From positions 128,703,583 through 128,767,582 of the forward strand of contig NC_133390.1 in NCBI RefSeq assembly GCF_047511655.1: DNA of 64,000 bases. Direction: 5' to 3'. Shown in pieces: positions 12,060 through 22,915 of this stretch (positions are counted from its first letter, which is position 1; each line of letters opens with the position of its first letter). Origin of the DNA: Castor canadensis (taxonomy: Eukaryota; Chordata; Mammalia; Rodentia; Castoridae). The position numbers and the translations under genes are program-made. The notes below the pieces were generated by a model. That model saw only the letters and a program-made list of their open reading frames with translations. It made no database searches and was not told the origin of the DNA.

Positions 12060-12560
12060 GTCAGGAGACTGATGAAACTTATTAACTGCTGCTTTCTTTT
12101 TTTAAAAATTTTAATTCTTCTGCTTAGGTTTCCCTGAACCTGTAGTTTTTCATGAGTTTTGAAAAACTATCAGCTATATCTTCAGGTATTTTTTCTCTAC
12201 AGTTATCTGTCAGCTCTTCTTTCTGGGACAAGGTTATGCCAGTCTTTATTTTTTTTCTATATTTTTCATTCTTTTCTCTCTCCCTGTATTTCATATTTGA
12301 TATTTTCTTTTGAACCAGATTCCAAATCAGTAATTCTTTTCTCACTAGTGTCTAAATCTGTACATAATGTTCTAGTTTTAGCTAACTGGATTTTTCCATT
12401 CAAAACTATTAATTTTGGTCTGTTTTAGGATTCTTAATTATCTTTTAAAATTCTCAATCTTGTATTTTATCTCCTTTAAGATATTAAGGACACATTAAAA
12501 TAACTATTTGAAAGTCTGTATTTGGGTTCTGTGGCATCTTAAACCCCTGTAGGCTGTTTC
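12060..12560 (-). repeat. old L1 (upstream region), antisense
   Basis: Antisense T-rich sequence ('tttctctacagttatctgtc', 'gttctagttttagctaactgg', 'tttgggttctgtggcatc') with the character of the 5' part of old mammalian L1. It is probably the continuation of the segment at 9905-10195. Confidence 0.45.
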
Positions 12561-12867
12561 CTCCTACCTAACTGCAATTTTCCCTTAACCTACATCATGT
12601 GTTTTAAAATATGTGGGTCTGAAGTTTGCTTCCTTTCATTTATGGTTCATCTCTACATGGGAGCAGCTGGCTATCCTATGTGGAGCAACTGAGAGTAAGG
12701 CCAAGCCAGAGATATCTGTGACTTAGATTCAGGACTATAGTCTTAAACACTTAGTCATTTAATCTCTATTATGCCTTACCTATGGCTAATTCTTCCTTTG
12801 ATTATTGAATGTCCATGTCAGTGAGGCCCAGAGAAAATCCCTTTAGTTTCCAAGTTCTCTGGGTTCT

Positions 12868-12917
12868 CATATATATATATCATATATATGTATATATATG
12901 TATATATTTTTTTTTTG
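12868..12917. repeat. (TA)n-rich microsatellite
   Basis: Broken TA/TG dinucleotide tract followed by a run of T. Local low complexity. Confidence 0.9.
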
Positions 12918-13580
12918 CTTTATGTCTGAGGTTTGTTGACTAGAAGTCTCAGGAGACACATTAGCAAGACATGAAGAGACAGAATGAGTGTGCTGTTGCC
13001 ACAACATCTTGAGTTATAATTTAGCCAGCGTCTGGACATGAGCACAGTCCAACTCAACGAGAGAGGTTCATTTTCTGGGATACTGTCCAATTGTAGATGG
13101 GGTCCTTGTCAGTGTCCCAGGATTAGGTTCCTTCTGGAGCTCTGCCTGGAAGAGGAACTTCTGAGTGCCCAGGACCCTTGGAAGCTCCTTCTCTTCAGAT
13201 TTAACCCAGATTTTGGACTGAAGTTTTCCTTTCACCATTCCTCTAAGTATCTACTCTGTTTTTTTTTTTTTTTTGTCTAATTAACAGTCAATTCCCACTG
13301 TGACTTTGGATTCTCTTCTTTCCAAACTTGACTGTGAGATAAACTTAGTCTCTCCAGCTGTCTTTGAAACAAATGCCCAAACTTTGTGTTTGAAATTTTA
13401 TTACTTACTCCTCTGAGTAGATGATATTTCAGAATTAATAAATTCGAGGAGTGACAAAATCTAATGACTGTAGAGTCAAATGACTCCAGGGTTATAACCC
13501 TGGCTCTTTTTGAGGCAGGTTAACGTCAAGTCTTTGCCTTATTGTAGGACGCTGTGGTAAGTCAGAACCTCAACTCTAGG
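12918..13580. other. no recognisable feature
   Basis: Unassigned. A homopolymer T run sits at about 13259-13274. Confidence 0.4.
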
Positions 13581-13584
13581 TTTA

Positions 13585-13765
13585 AGCTTTGATTCTACCA
13601 CTTTGCACTTCTATGATTTCAGCAAGTTACTTTGCCTTGCTATTCTTTAGCTCATAATTTTAAATGAGTATGGTAATATTACCTACCTTCTGGGATTATT
13701 GTAAGGATCAAATGAACTCCTATGGTAATAGGAATCAGTATGTGCCTGAAGAATAGTATGTGTTT
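13585..13765 (-). repeat. MIR SINE, antisense
   Basis: Antisense MIR wording is clear: 'gattctaccactttgcactt', 'agcaagttactttgcc', then 'ttacctaccttctgggatta' and 'gtaaggatcaaatgaactc'. The 5' end of MIR lies to the right. Confidence 0.85.
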
Positions 13766-13959
13766 GGTGAACACTCACAGTCACTAGGCCCCCAATTTTC
13801 TCTATAAGCATGAAATAAGTAGCTTCCTCCTCACATATCCTATACTTCTTAGAAAGGTCATCATAGAGAAGGGTCCTGGTAAAGAAATAATTCTCATATG
13901 AAAAATTCACAGATAGAAGTTCTTCCTTCACAAGCACAATCTTTCATAGTGATTCTAAA

Positions 13960-14210
13960 ATCAGGAAGATTCTCCTGCCCATCCTTCCCAAGAGGACCTT
14001 TCTCCTCTGATGACCCTTTCTTCATAAGGATTCTTCACCCATGAGGACCTTCTCATGAGAGGACTCTATCCTTACCATGACCCTTTCCTGTGACAACTTC
14101 CTTAGTGGGAACTCACCTCCAAGAGAATTCTTTCCTCAGGTGGATACTGAGCCCTAGCTCCATGAGGCTCTTTTGCATAAGGACCCTTCCCTTAGAAGGC
14201 CACTTACTCT
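13960..14210. repeat. degenerate minisatellite-like tract
   Basis: Loosely repeated modules of about 20-25 bp built on 'catgaggacc' and 'cttctc' words recur across this stretch: 'aagaggacctttctcc', 'cataaggattcttcacc', 'catgaggaccttctc', 'gagaggactctatcc', 'cataaggacccttccc'. The units are too diverged for an exact period by eye. Confidence 0.55.
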
Positions 14211-17200
14211 GGAAGTGGCCTCAGGAGATGCACGAAAATTGACACCTAACTTTTGGACAATTTCTCTTCTTGAGATTTTCCAGGAAGGTCACTAGCCCTC
14301 AGTTCTTGGCCAAGCATGCCCTCTCTTGGTGTTTTACATCTGGCCAAGAGATTTCCATTTGATACATGCCTTTGGGTATATATCTGTTTTCTGGAAGACT
14401 AATGGACTAATAATAGTGGCAGGTAGGCATGGAGAAGACCTTCACTGAAATGGTGAGCCTGACTATTTCCCTCTGGCTGGATGTGCTATGGTAGATAGAC
14501 ATGTTATCCAAGTTGCACGGGGTACCCTGACAGACTTGCCGGACATCACAACTGAAGACACAGTAGAAGGGGCCTATCAGCTTAGAACTTTTTCCAGGAA
14601 GGTGCATAACATAGGGGAGGAGATTCGGGGTTCCTGTTCTCAAGGAACTAATTTAGAGGAACTAAGGCAGTCAATTATGGGCTATAAACAAAGTAGATTG
14701 GAGAAATACTGACTCTAGTCACTGTTCTGTTCACCACACTCAATTAAATATATTGGTTAGAATTGTCATAATTTGAAAGGAAAAGCATAATACCAGATGG
14801 AAGTATAACATTTATCAAGATGTGGGGTATTGGAAAGGTCCATATCCCCTCTCCCAAGAAAAGTCTGATAGGCTCCAGTGCCAGGTGTACAGATTTGGGG
14901 AAAAGAAATTGTGATAGATGAGAATCTTCTTAAGTCCAGACCCTGGAAGACTGTAGTAAAAGTTCTTAATGGGATTCCATGAGTGGTGAGAATCAGGGAA
15001 GGTTGTTCCAGAGGAACATGGGAAAGGAAGATATACCTGTTGCTAGCACAGACACTCCTTGATTACAATGGAGTTACATCACAATAAACCCATTGTAAAC
15101 TGAAAAAACTGCAAATCAAAAATGCATTTACAATTTAGCCCAATCTTGCAAACACTATAGCTTCACCACAGAGTACACTGAAGTGTCCATTGTTTGCTCT
15201 GTGGCAGAGAGGTTGTTTGGGAGCTGTGGCTTGCTGCACCATCCAGTATTACCAGGAGCATCATATTGCATTTCACTCTCCAAGAAACAAACCAAAATTC
15301 AAAGTGGTTTCTACCAAATATGTATTGTTTTTGCACCATCACAAAGGTAAGAAAAAGACATAAGTTGAACTATCATAAGCTAGAGAACTGTTTATAGAAT
15401 TGGAAAGTGGAAAATGGAAAGAGAAGAACTGCATTTCATTGTTGTTGTGGGAGACAGCCCCACATGCCAAAGACTGAAAGACAGGAGGGGGCAGACATGA
15501 AATTCAAATAATCTCTCCTTAGTGACCAAAGGTAGTGCCAAGTTTACAGCACAGATGATCTAGAAATTGAGTATTAATCTTACTGGAAGTCCCAATTGTT
15601 TATCAAGACTATCATGGATGAAAGGATAATGTGGAAAAGTTGTGTGATAATGAGAATATGGAATTTAGGAGTTATAACACTTATATCCTTCTCCCAACCC
15701 TTTCATTAACTGGTTACCTAGCTGGGAATATAGTTGTGAAGCTCTTTGAAGCTTAATCTCTTCACTGTTAATATGCATGATTTGTTCAACATTTCAAGTG
15801 TAGAAAGTCTGATTTAAAGATTCACACATCTATGCTTCCTCCTGGAAATTTAAACCAGCCATCTGCTTTGTTTTCTGATTTTTTTAAATGTTCAAAACAG
15901 AGAAAAGACACCTGCATGAAATATTTTCACAGACTTTGCAATTCCCTTAAGAGGACCCTAGAGCCCTTAAGTCTCTCTAAAGTTCCTTTGAGGTCGTTCA
16001 TACCAGATACTGTCACCACATGTCCTCCATCTTGTCCACAATTGTAGCAGGTGTCTGTAGGTGGTGTGCAAAGTAGAAAATAACTCCAATGAACTCACAC
16101 ATTTCTTTTTTTTTTGCAAATTGCTGTTCTGTTGTAGCTCTTACATTGTCAGAATTTTCTCAGTAGCTCAACAGAACTAGAAAGTGCCCTGTGCTTCCAG
16201 TCCTCACCTTTAAACCAACCTCCTTAAATCACACAGCAGCAATGTGATAGGAATTATCTATAACTTAAAGCATCAAGAATAGAATGATCATAATGCAATC
16301 CTTATAGACAGTGATTCCAATGTTGGGCACAGGCTGGGAAGGGGTTGTAACACTAATGAGCTTCTCACAGCATAAATTGCACAAATAGGTCATGTAACTT
16401 CAATACCTTAAATAAAAGGAAAGCATCAGCTACAGAGCCAGGTCAAGACTGAGAATACACAATATTATTACCCACAGAAAGTCAACTCACTTATTTAGTA
16501 TTCCCTACCAGCTGATCCCATAGTGGTTTAATTGTTGGTGACTTTGGAGATACTAGGCAAAGCTGTAGAAGAAAGTAATGTTGATTGAAGGGTTCAGATA
16601 GGGGACTACCTTACCATCACATCTAATTAAAGAATTTTCTATTGGGTTGCTTTGGAACCTACCAAAATATCTGCCTACTAGACTATATTGGGCATGATTT
16701 TAAGCACATTAGAAGATGGCAATTGGCTTCTTCCAATTTCTGTTCCAGATAGTCATCTAAGTCCAATAGAACTAATTCTTCCAGTTTTCACATCACCATA
16801 GATATGTTCTAGTAGCAAAGAAATTCCTTTGTCATGGCTACGAGTTAGCAAATGGAATCATATAAAGCTTCAAGGGTTTGGGAAAGAAATAGGAAAGAAT
16901 GAAGATGGAAGAACTAATCAGTTCTCATTCTCCACACAGAGAGGCTTAACCTACTGAGGATGTTAAAAATAAGTCCTGACAAATAAAACAAAGCAAAAGA
17001 AAAGCAAGCAAAATTTCACTAACTTTTTCTTGACTGAGTCAAGAGGGCTTGCAATTGAGAGTTGGTTACTGGCAATCACTGTGTGTGTGGGGAAATCATA
17101 TCATGATCATGTTAGGGTTTCCAACAAACTCTCTACAGTGTGTAGTGATTTATATAGAATGGGAATCCCAAGAAGCCCTTTAAATGGCCTGGGATGTGGT

Positions 17201-17580
17201 AATGAATTGAAAGTCATGGGGGCAGTGGGCTGTTTGGGGGTGAGGCCCCTGCCAAAGTGGATTTCCTTTTGTTTGATTAGGTGGAATATTTGGGCTAGAG
17301 GATAAAGGACTCAAGAGTTGGAGATAATGTTTAGCCTCAAATGCTGTTTCTGTGCAAGCCTGACTTCTTCTGCCTATATTCACCAGAATATATCTCAAAA
17401 GAGCATTTCAACTAATGTAAATCTTTCTTTACAATATTTTTCTAAATCTTTGAACATTATTATATTTGAGCCTTAAATGGCACCTAGGTTTTAAAACTGA
17501 AAAGATTTAGATATTCTTCTACTACATAAGAATGCATAGACATAAAAACCTTCACCAATGTTTGTAATTATTCTCTCAGT
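14211..17580. other. long stretch with no recognised feature
   Basis: About 3.4 kb without any repeat I can name. Short opposing frames at 14407-14712 are unrecognised. If functional non-repeat DNA exists in this window, this is one of the larger places to look. Confidence 0.4.
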
Positions 17581-17589
17581 TCTGTCTCA

Positions 17590-17590
17590 C

Positions 17591-17631
<41 letters not shown>

Positions 17632-17634
17632 TAT
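17590..17634. repeat. compound (CT)n(CA)n microsatellite
   Basis: About 11 CT units run directly into about 10 CA units. Confidence 0.95.
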
Positions 17635-17808
17635 CAAACCAGCAGTAAAAATTAAGAAGACTAATTTGGATAATTAGTCCATTTAAAATAAATTTATTGC
17701 CATTAATATGGTAAGTTAATATGATAAGTAATACTAATCATAGCTCAATAAGATTATAGAGGACATTAGCTCAATAAAACAAAAGTAGAGAATCATGAAA
17801 AATCTCTT

Positions 17809-17860
17809 CCATGGAAAACAGGGAAAGTCCTTAGATACAAAAATGTGATGGGAGATTTAA

Positions 17861-17894
<34 letters not shown>

Positions 17895-18050
17895 ATTATA
17901 TATATAATCTCAATATAATATATATTATATATAATATATATACACATATATAATCCCAATATACTATAATACAATATAACATAACATAATATATTTAATT
18001 TCTTTCATGGAAATAGGGAAAGTTCTTATTACAAAAATATGGGGAGATTC

Positions 18051-18120
<70 letters not shown>
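17809..18120. repeat. TA-rich satellite within a ~196-bp duplication
   Basis: The segment starting 'catggaaaacagggaaagtc' at 17810 recurs as 'catggaaatagggaaagttc' at 18006. Each copy leads through 'acaaaaat' and 'ggagatt' into a long TA run (17861-17881 and 18053-18120). The period is about 196 bp. The second TA run is itself split by another 'attcagatatat' piece. Confidence 0.85.
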
Positions 18121-18122
<2 letters not shown>

Positions 18123-18790
18123 CATCTTGAAGTACCACCTTTATATTCAGTTTTCCATGAGCCCTTCCAAAGTTGCCAAAAGAAAATGAGTACCAATTGT
18201 TGGGTGTTGTGAACATAGAAGGAAGATATACTCCTGTCCTGGCCCAGTGAATGCCACAGAAGGCAAATACTTTCTTTAATAATGGATGAGGTTTGACCAG
18301 GGATTTGCTCCATGGAAATCCTACATTTTATCATTTACAGAAACCAGGGAAGTGTGGATGTATTAATCAAATGCAGCAATCCCATTATTTTTCTACAGCC
18401 CAGCCCTTTTGTAATACTTCCCTTCTCTGCTCTTGTTTAACAAAATAGGCTCAGCTTTGCATTGGTTCATTTTTCTCAGGAATGTAACATTAGAAGTGAG
18501 AAATTGTTCTTCAATGGATAATATCCTCCTAAGAGTATTCACAGGAATTGGACTCAATTATTCTTAACTTCTTTGTTTCTATAAGGGGACAAAATGTGAC
18601 TGAATAGGGTGACCATATAATCTATTTTTTATGCTAGGAACTTTCTGAGAGTGAAAATAAGAGCAATTAATAATTGTGCTAGGACAAAGAGCAAAATGGG
18701 ATTACTGGTGCTCCTACTTATAATAAAAATAAAAACATATACTTAGCAGGTTACATTGATTTATAGTTCAAACTAAAACACACTTAATAT
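18121..18790. other. no recognisable feature
   Basis: Unassigned sequence upstream of the minus-strand L1. Short frames only. Confidence 0.4.
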
Positions 18791-18792
18791 CT

Positions 18793-18818
18793 AACACACA
18801 CACACACACAGTTATATA
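18793..18818. repeat. left target-site duplication of L1
   Basis: 'aacacaca...cagttatata' with a 17-nt AC run. The matching right copy is at 22336-22383, where the AC run has 39 nt. The two copies bracket the minus-strand L1. Confidence 0.88.
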
Positions 18819-20266
18819 CTTTTTTTTTTTGCATGAAAAAAAATTTATTTTTTTTTCTTTTATTATTCATATGTGCATGCAAGGCTTGGGTCATTTCACC
18901 CCCCTGCCCCCAACCCCTCCCTTACCACCCACTCTGCCCCCTCCCTCTCCCCCCACCCCCTCAATACCCAGCAGAAACTATTTTGCCCTTATTTCTAATT
19001 TTGTTGTAGAGAGAGTATAAGCAATAATAGGAAGGAACAAGGGTTTTTGCTGGTTGAGATAAGGATAGCTATACAGGGAGTTGACTCACATTGATTTCCT
19101 GTGCGTGGGTGTTACCTTCTAGGTTAATTCTTTTTGATCTAACCTTTTCTCTAGTTCTTGCTCCCCTTTTCCTATTGGCCTCAGTTGCTTTTAAGGTATC
19201 TGCTTTAGTTTCTCTGCGTTAAGGGCAACAAATGCTAGCTAATTTTTTAGGTGTCTTACCTATCCTCACCCCTCCCTTGTGTGCTCTCGCTTTTATCATG
19301 TGCTCAAAGTCCAATCCCCTTGTTGTGTTTGCCCTTGATCTAATGTCCACATATGAGGGAGAACATACGATTTTTGGTCTTTTGGGCCAGGCTAACCTCA
19401 CTCAGAATGATGTTCTCCAATTCCATCCATTTACCAGCGAATGATAACATTTCATTCTTCTTCATGGCTGCATAAAATTCCATTGTGTATAGATACCACA
19501 TTTTCTTAATCCATTCGTCAGTGCTGGGGCATCTTGGCTGTTTCCATAACTTGGCTATTGTGAATAGTGCCGCAATAAACATGGGTGTGCAGGTGCCTCT
19601 GGAGTAACCTGTGTCACAGTCTTTTGGGTATATCCCCAAGAGTGGTATTGCTGGATCAAATGGTAGATCGATGTCTAGCTTTTTAAGTAGCCTCCAAATT
19701 TTTTTCCAGAGTGGTTGTACTAGTTTACATTCCCAACAACAGTGTAAGAGGGTTCCTTTTTCCCCGCATCCTCCCCAACACCTGTTGTTGATGGTGTTGC
19801 TGATGATGGCTATTCTAACAGGGGTGAGGTGGAATCTTAGCGTGGTTTTAATTTGCATTTCCTTTATTGCTAGAGATGGTGAGCATTTTTTCATGTGTTT
19901 TTTGGCCATTTGAATTTCTTCTTTTGAGAAAGTTCTGTTTAGTTCACTTGCCCATTTCTTTATTGGTGCATTAGTTTTGGGAGAATTTAGTTTTTTAAGT
20001 TCCCTATATATTCTGGTTATCAGTCCTTTGTCTGATGTATAGTTGGCAAATATTTTCTCCCACTCTGTGGGTGTTCTCTTCAGTTTAGAGACCATTTCGT
20101 TTGATGAACAGAAGCTTTTTAGCTTTATGAGGTCCCATTTATCTATGCTATCTCTTAGTTGCTGTGCTGCTGGGGTTTCATTGAGAAAGTTCTTACCTAT
20201 ACCTACTAACTCCAGAGTATTTCCTACTCTTTCCTGTATCAATTTTAGAGTTTGGGGTCTGATATT

Positions 20267-20281
20267 AAGATTCTTGATCCA
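20267..20281. repeat. left target duplication of nested L1
   Basis: 'aagattcttgatcca', repeated exactly at 20570-20584. The duplicated bases belong to the host L1 ORF2, which proves insertion into it. Confidence 0.95.
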
Positions 20282-20569
20282 AAAAAGAATTAACCTAGAA
20301 GGTAACACACACTCACAGGAAATCAATGTGAGTCAATGCCCTGTATAGCTATCCTTATCTCAACCAGCAAAACCCCTTGTTCCTTCCTATTATTGCTTAT
20401 ACTCTCTCTACAACAAAATTAGAGATAAGGGCAAAATAGTTTCTGCTGGGTATTGGGGGGGGAGCGGGAGGGGGTGGAGTGGGTGGTAAGGGAGGGGGTG
20501 GGGGCAGGGGGGAGAAATGAATCAAGCCTTGTATGCACATATGAATAATAAAAGAAAAATGAAAAAAAA
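20282..20569 (+). mobile_element. nested 288-bp L1 3' end
   Basis: Plus-strand L1 3' UTR fragment inserted into the minus-strand L1. It begins at 'agaattaacctagaagg', contains the G-rich tract (20455-20516), 'tgtatgcacatatgaataat' and an A tail, and is flanked by an exact 15-bp duplication. The same 3' UTR is present in its host in the opposite orientation (18836-19130), so the two make an inverted repeat about 1.15 kb apart. The fragment has no coding part, but read on the minus strand it gives the first 15 codons of a chimeric frame running into host ORF2. Confidence 0.95.
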
Positions 20570-22334
20570 AAGATTCTTGATCCATTTTGAGTTAATCTTG
20601 GTATAGGGTGATATACATGGATCTAGTTTCAGTTTTTTGCAGACTGCTAACCAGTTTTCCCAGCAGTTTTTGTTGAAGAGGCTGCTATTTCTCCATCGAA
20701 TATTTTTAGCTCCTTTGTCAAAGACAAGTTGGTAATAGTTGTATGGCTTCATATCTGGGTCCTCTATTCTGTTCCACTGGTCTTCATGTCTGTTTTTGTG
20801 CCAGTACCATGCTGTTTTTATTGTTATTGCTTTGTAATATAGTTTGAAGTCAGGTATTGTGATACCTCCAGCATTGTTCTTTTGACTGAGTATTGCCTTG
20901 GCTATTCATGGCCTCTTGTGTTTCCATATAAATTTAACAGTAGATTTTTCAATCTCTTTAATGAATGTCATTGGAATTTTGATGGGAATTGCATTAAACA
21001 TGTAGACTACTTTTGGGAGTCTAGACATTTTTACTATGTTGATTCTACCAATCCATGAGCATGGGAGATCTCTCCACTTTCTATGGTCTTCCTCAATCTC
21101 TTTCTTCAGAAGTGTATAGTTTTCCTTGTAGAGGTCTTTCACATCTTTTGTTAGGTTTACACCTAGGTATTTTTTTTTTGAGGCTATTGTAAATGGAATT
21201 GTTTTCATACATTCTTTTTCAGTTTGCTCATTGTTAGTGTATAGAAATGCTAATGATTTTTCTATGTTGATTTTATATCCTGCTACCTTGCTATAGCTAT
21301 TGATGATGTCTAGAAGCTTCTGAGTAGAGTTTTTTTTGGGTCTTTAAGGTATAGGATCATGTCATCTGCAAATAAGGATATTTTGACAGTTTCTTTACCT
21401 ATTTGTATTCCTTTTATTCCTTCTTCTTGCCTAATTGCTCTGACTAGGAATTCCAGTACTATGTTGAATAAGAGTGGAGATAGTGAGCATCCTTGTCTGG
21501 TTCCTGATTTTAGAGGGAATGGTTTCAGTTTTTCTCCGTTAAGTATAATGCTGGCTGTAGGTTTGTCATATATAGCTTTTATAATGTTGAGGAACTTTCC
21601 TTCTATTCCTAGTTTTCTAGAGCTTTTATCATGAAATGATGTTGGATCTTATCAAAGGCTTTTTCTGCATCTATTGAGATGATCAAGTGGTTTTTGTCTT
21701 TGCTTCTGTTAATGTGGTTTATTACGTTTATTGATTTTCGTATGTTGAACCACTGCTGCCTTCCTGGGATGAAGCCTACTTGGTCATGGTGAATAATCTT
21801 TTTGATGTGTTGCTGAATTCGGTTTGCCATTATTTTATTGAGGATTTTTGCGTCAATGTTCATTAAGGAGATTGGCCTATAGTTCTCCTTTTTGGAGGTG
21901 TCTTTGCCTGGTTTTGGGATAAGTGTAATACTGGCTTCATAAAATGTGTTTGGCAGTTTTCCTTCCCTTTCTATTTCATGGAACAGTTTAAGGAAGGTTG
22001 GTATCAGTTCTTCTTTAAAGGTCTGATAGAATTCAGCAGAGAATCCATCAGGTCCTGGACTTTTCTTTTTGGGGAGACTCTTGATTGCTGCTTCAATTTC
22101 ATTTTGTGTTATAGGTCTATTCAGGTGATTAATATCCTCTTGGTTCAGTTTTGGATGATCATATGTATCTAGAAATCTGTGCATTTCTTCAAGATTTTCA
22201 AATTTATTTGAATATAGGTTCTCAAAGTAGTCTCTGATGATTTCCTGGACTTCCATGGTGTTTGTTGTTATCTCTCCTTTTGCATTCCTAATTCTACTAA
22301 TTTGGGTTTTTTCTCTCCTCATTTTAGTCAGGTT

Positions 22335-22336
<2 letters not shown>

Positions 22337-22375
<39 letters not shown>
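22337..22375. repeat. (AC)n microsatellite in right target duplication
   Basis: 39-nt AC run followed by 'gttatata'. It corresponds to the 17-nt run at 18794-18810; both derive from one pre-insertion CA tract. Confidence 0.9.
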
Positions 22376-22378
<3 letters not shown>

Positions 22379-22383
22379 ATATA

Positions 22384-22902
22384 ATTTTTATTTAATTCCT
22401 CCTTGAGGGGAAAATATAGAATACTTTAGTGGAAAATGTCCTATGCAATTTGGAACATGCTTTATGTTCTCTGATCCTCCTAGGGTAAGATAATCATAAG
22501 TAGAACCTAAATAAAATGTTATACAAAACAATAAACAATGATTTTTCTCATAGAAAATAGATATAAGGGCTGGGTAGCTGCTGGAGTTAGAGAAAAATGA
22601 AGATATAAAAATTTGTAAGAAAAGGAAACAAAAGGTATGTGGGTTTCAGCTATGTATAGCAAGATCTAGAATTAGACAGAGATATAAAATAAGCTAGAGA
22701 AGATTGTAAAAGTACAAATGAGTGAAGGAAATGTATTTCCCCAAGACTAAAATCAAGATTCTGCCCCAAACATAAGTGTAGAAGTCAGAAAACGTTTTCT
22801 AAAGGCTCACCAAGATGAATAAGTAGACACTAATTCCAAATATAGTCTGATGATATTTTATAATTTTATGAGTAAAGAAACAAATTCAGGAACTGTACAT
22901 AC
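22384..22902. other. spacer between two divergent L1 copies
   Basis: About 520 bp of AT-rich sequence without recognised content separates the truncated 5' edge of the minus L1 from the 5' end of the complete plus L1. Confidence 0.5.
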
Positions 22903-22915
22903 AGAAAAAAAGTAA
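22903..22915. repeat. left target duplication of full-length L1
   Basis: 'agaaaaaaagtaa', repeated exactly at 29477-29489. This is a 13-bp duplication with an A-rich character typical of the L1 endonuclease target. Confidence 0.92.

Larger units (their letters stand above)
18819..22336 (-). mobile_element. 5'-truncated young L1 carrying a nested L1
   Basis: This minus-strand L1 has its tail at 18819-18860, a G-rich 3' UTR tract (C-rich here, 18898-18960) and ORF2 from just upstream of the reverse transcriptase domain to the end. It is cut at 22336 where flanking CA repeat begins. The flanks share 'gttatata' preceded by a CA tract, so the target duplication lies in a microsatellite. Without the 288-bp nested insertion and its 15-bp duplication, the copy is about 3.2 kb. 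Compared with the full-length copy at 22.9-29.5 kb, the ORF2 protein is close to identical over long runs, so the insertion is fairly recent. Endonuclease, ORF1 and 5' UTR are missing; it cannot retrotranspose. Confidence 0.95.
19340..22336 (-). pseudogene. L1 ORF2, RT domain to C-terminus, interrupted
   Basis: On the minus strand, 21609-22336 codes the ORF2 linker and first half of reverse transcriptase ('[14 protein letters not shown]', '[15 protein letters not shown]', '[18 protein letters not shown]', '[17 protein letters not shown]'). The catalytic F-A-D-D-M motif lies at about 21354-21371 in another frame. A later open part (20906-21208) codes '[20 protein letters not shown]' and '[10 protein letters not shown]'-like sequence. 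The last run (19340-20281) holds the cysteine-rich motif C-x3-C-x7-H-x4-C beginning 'CWGGCGEKG' and ends 'MFSLICGH'. Frameshifts and the nested L1 at 20282-20569 break it into at least four pieces. The first piece gains an apparent start and a Cys-Val stutter from the flanking CA repeat; that part is not L1. Confidence 0.92.

Noticed and set aside
19340..20326. 328-codon minus-strand frame as an intact gene
   Set aside because: It is the L1 ORF2 C-terminal region with about 15 codons contributed by the nested L1 3' UTR.
21609..22370. 253-codon minus-strand frame beginning Met-Cys-Val repeated, as a possible new gene
   Set aside because: The start and Cys-Val stutter come from the CA microsatellite; the rest is L1 ORF2 reverse transcriptase.
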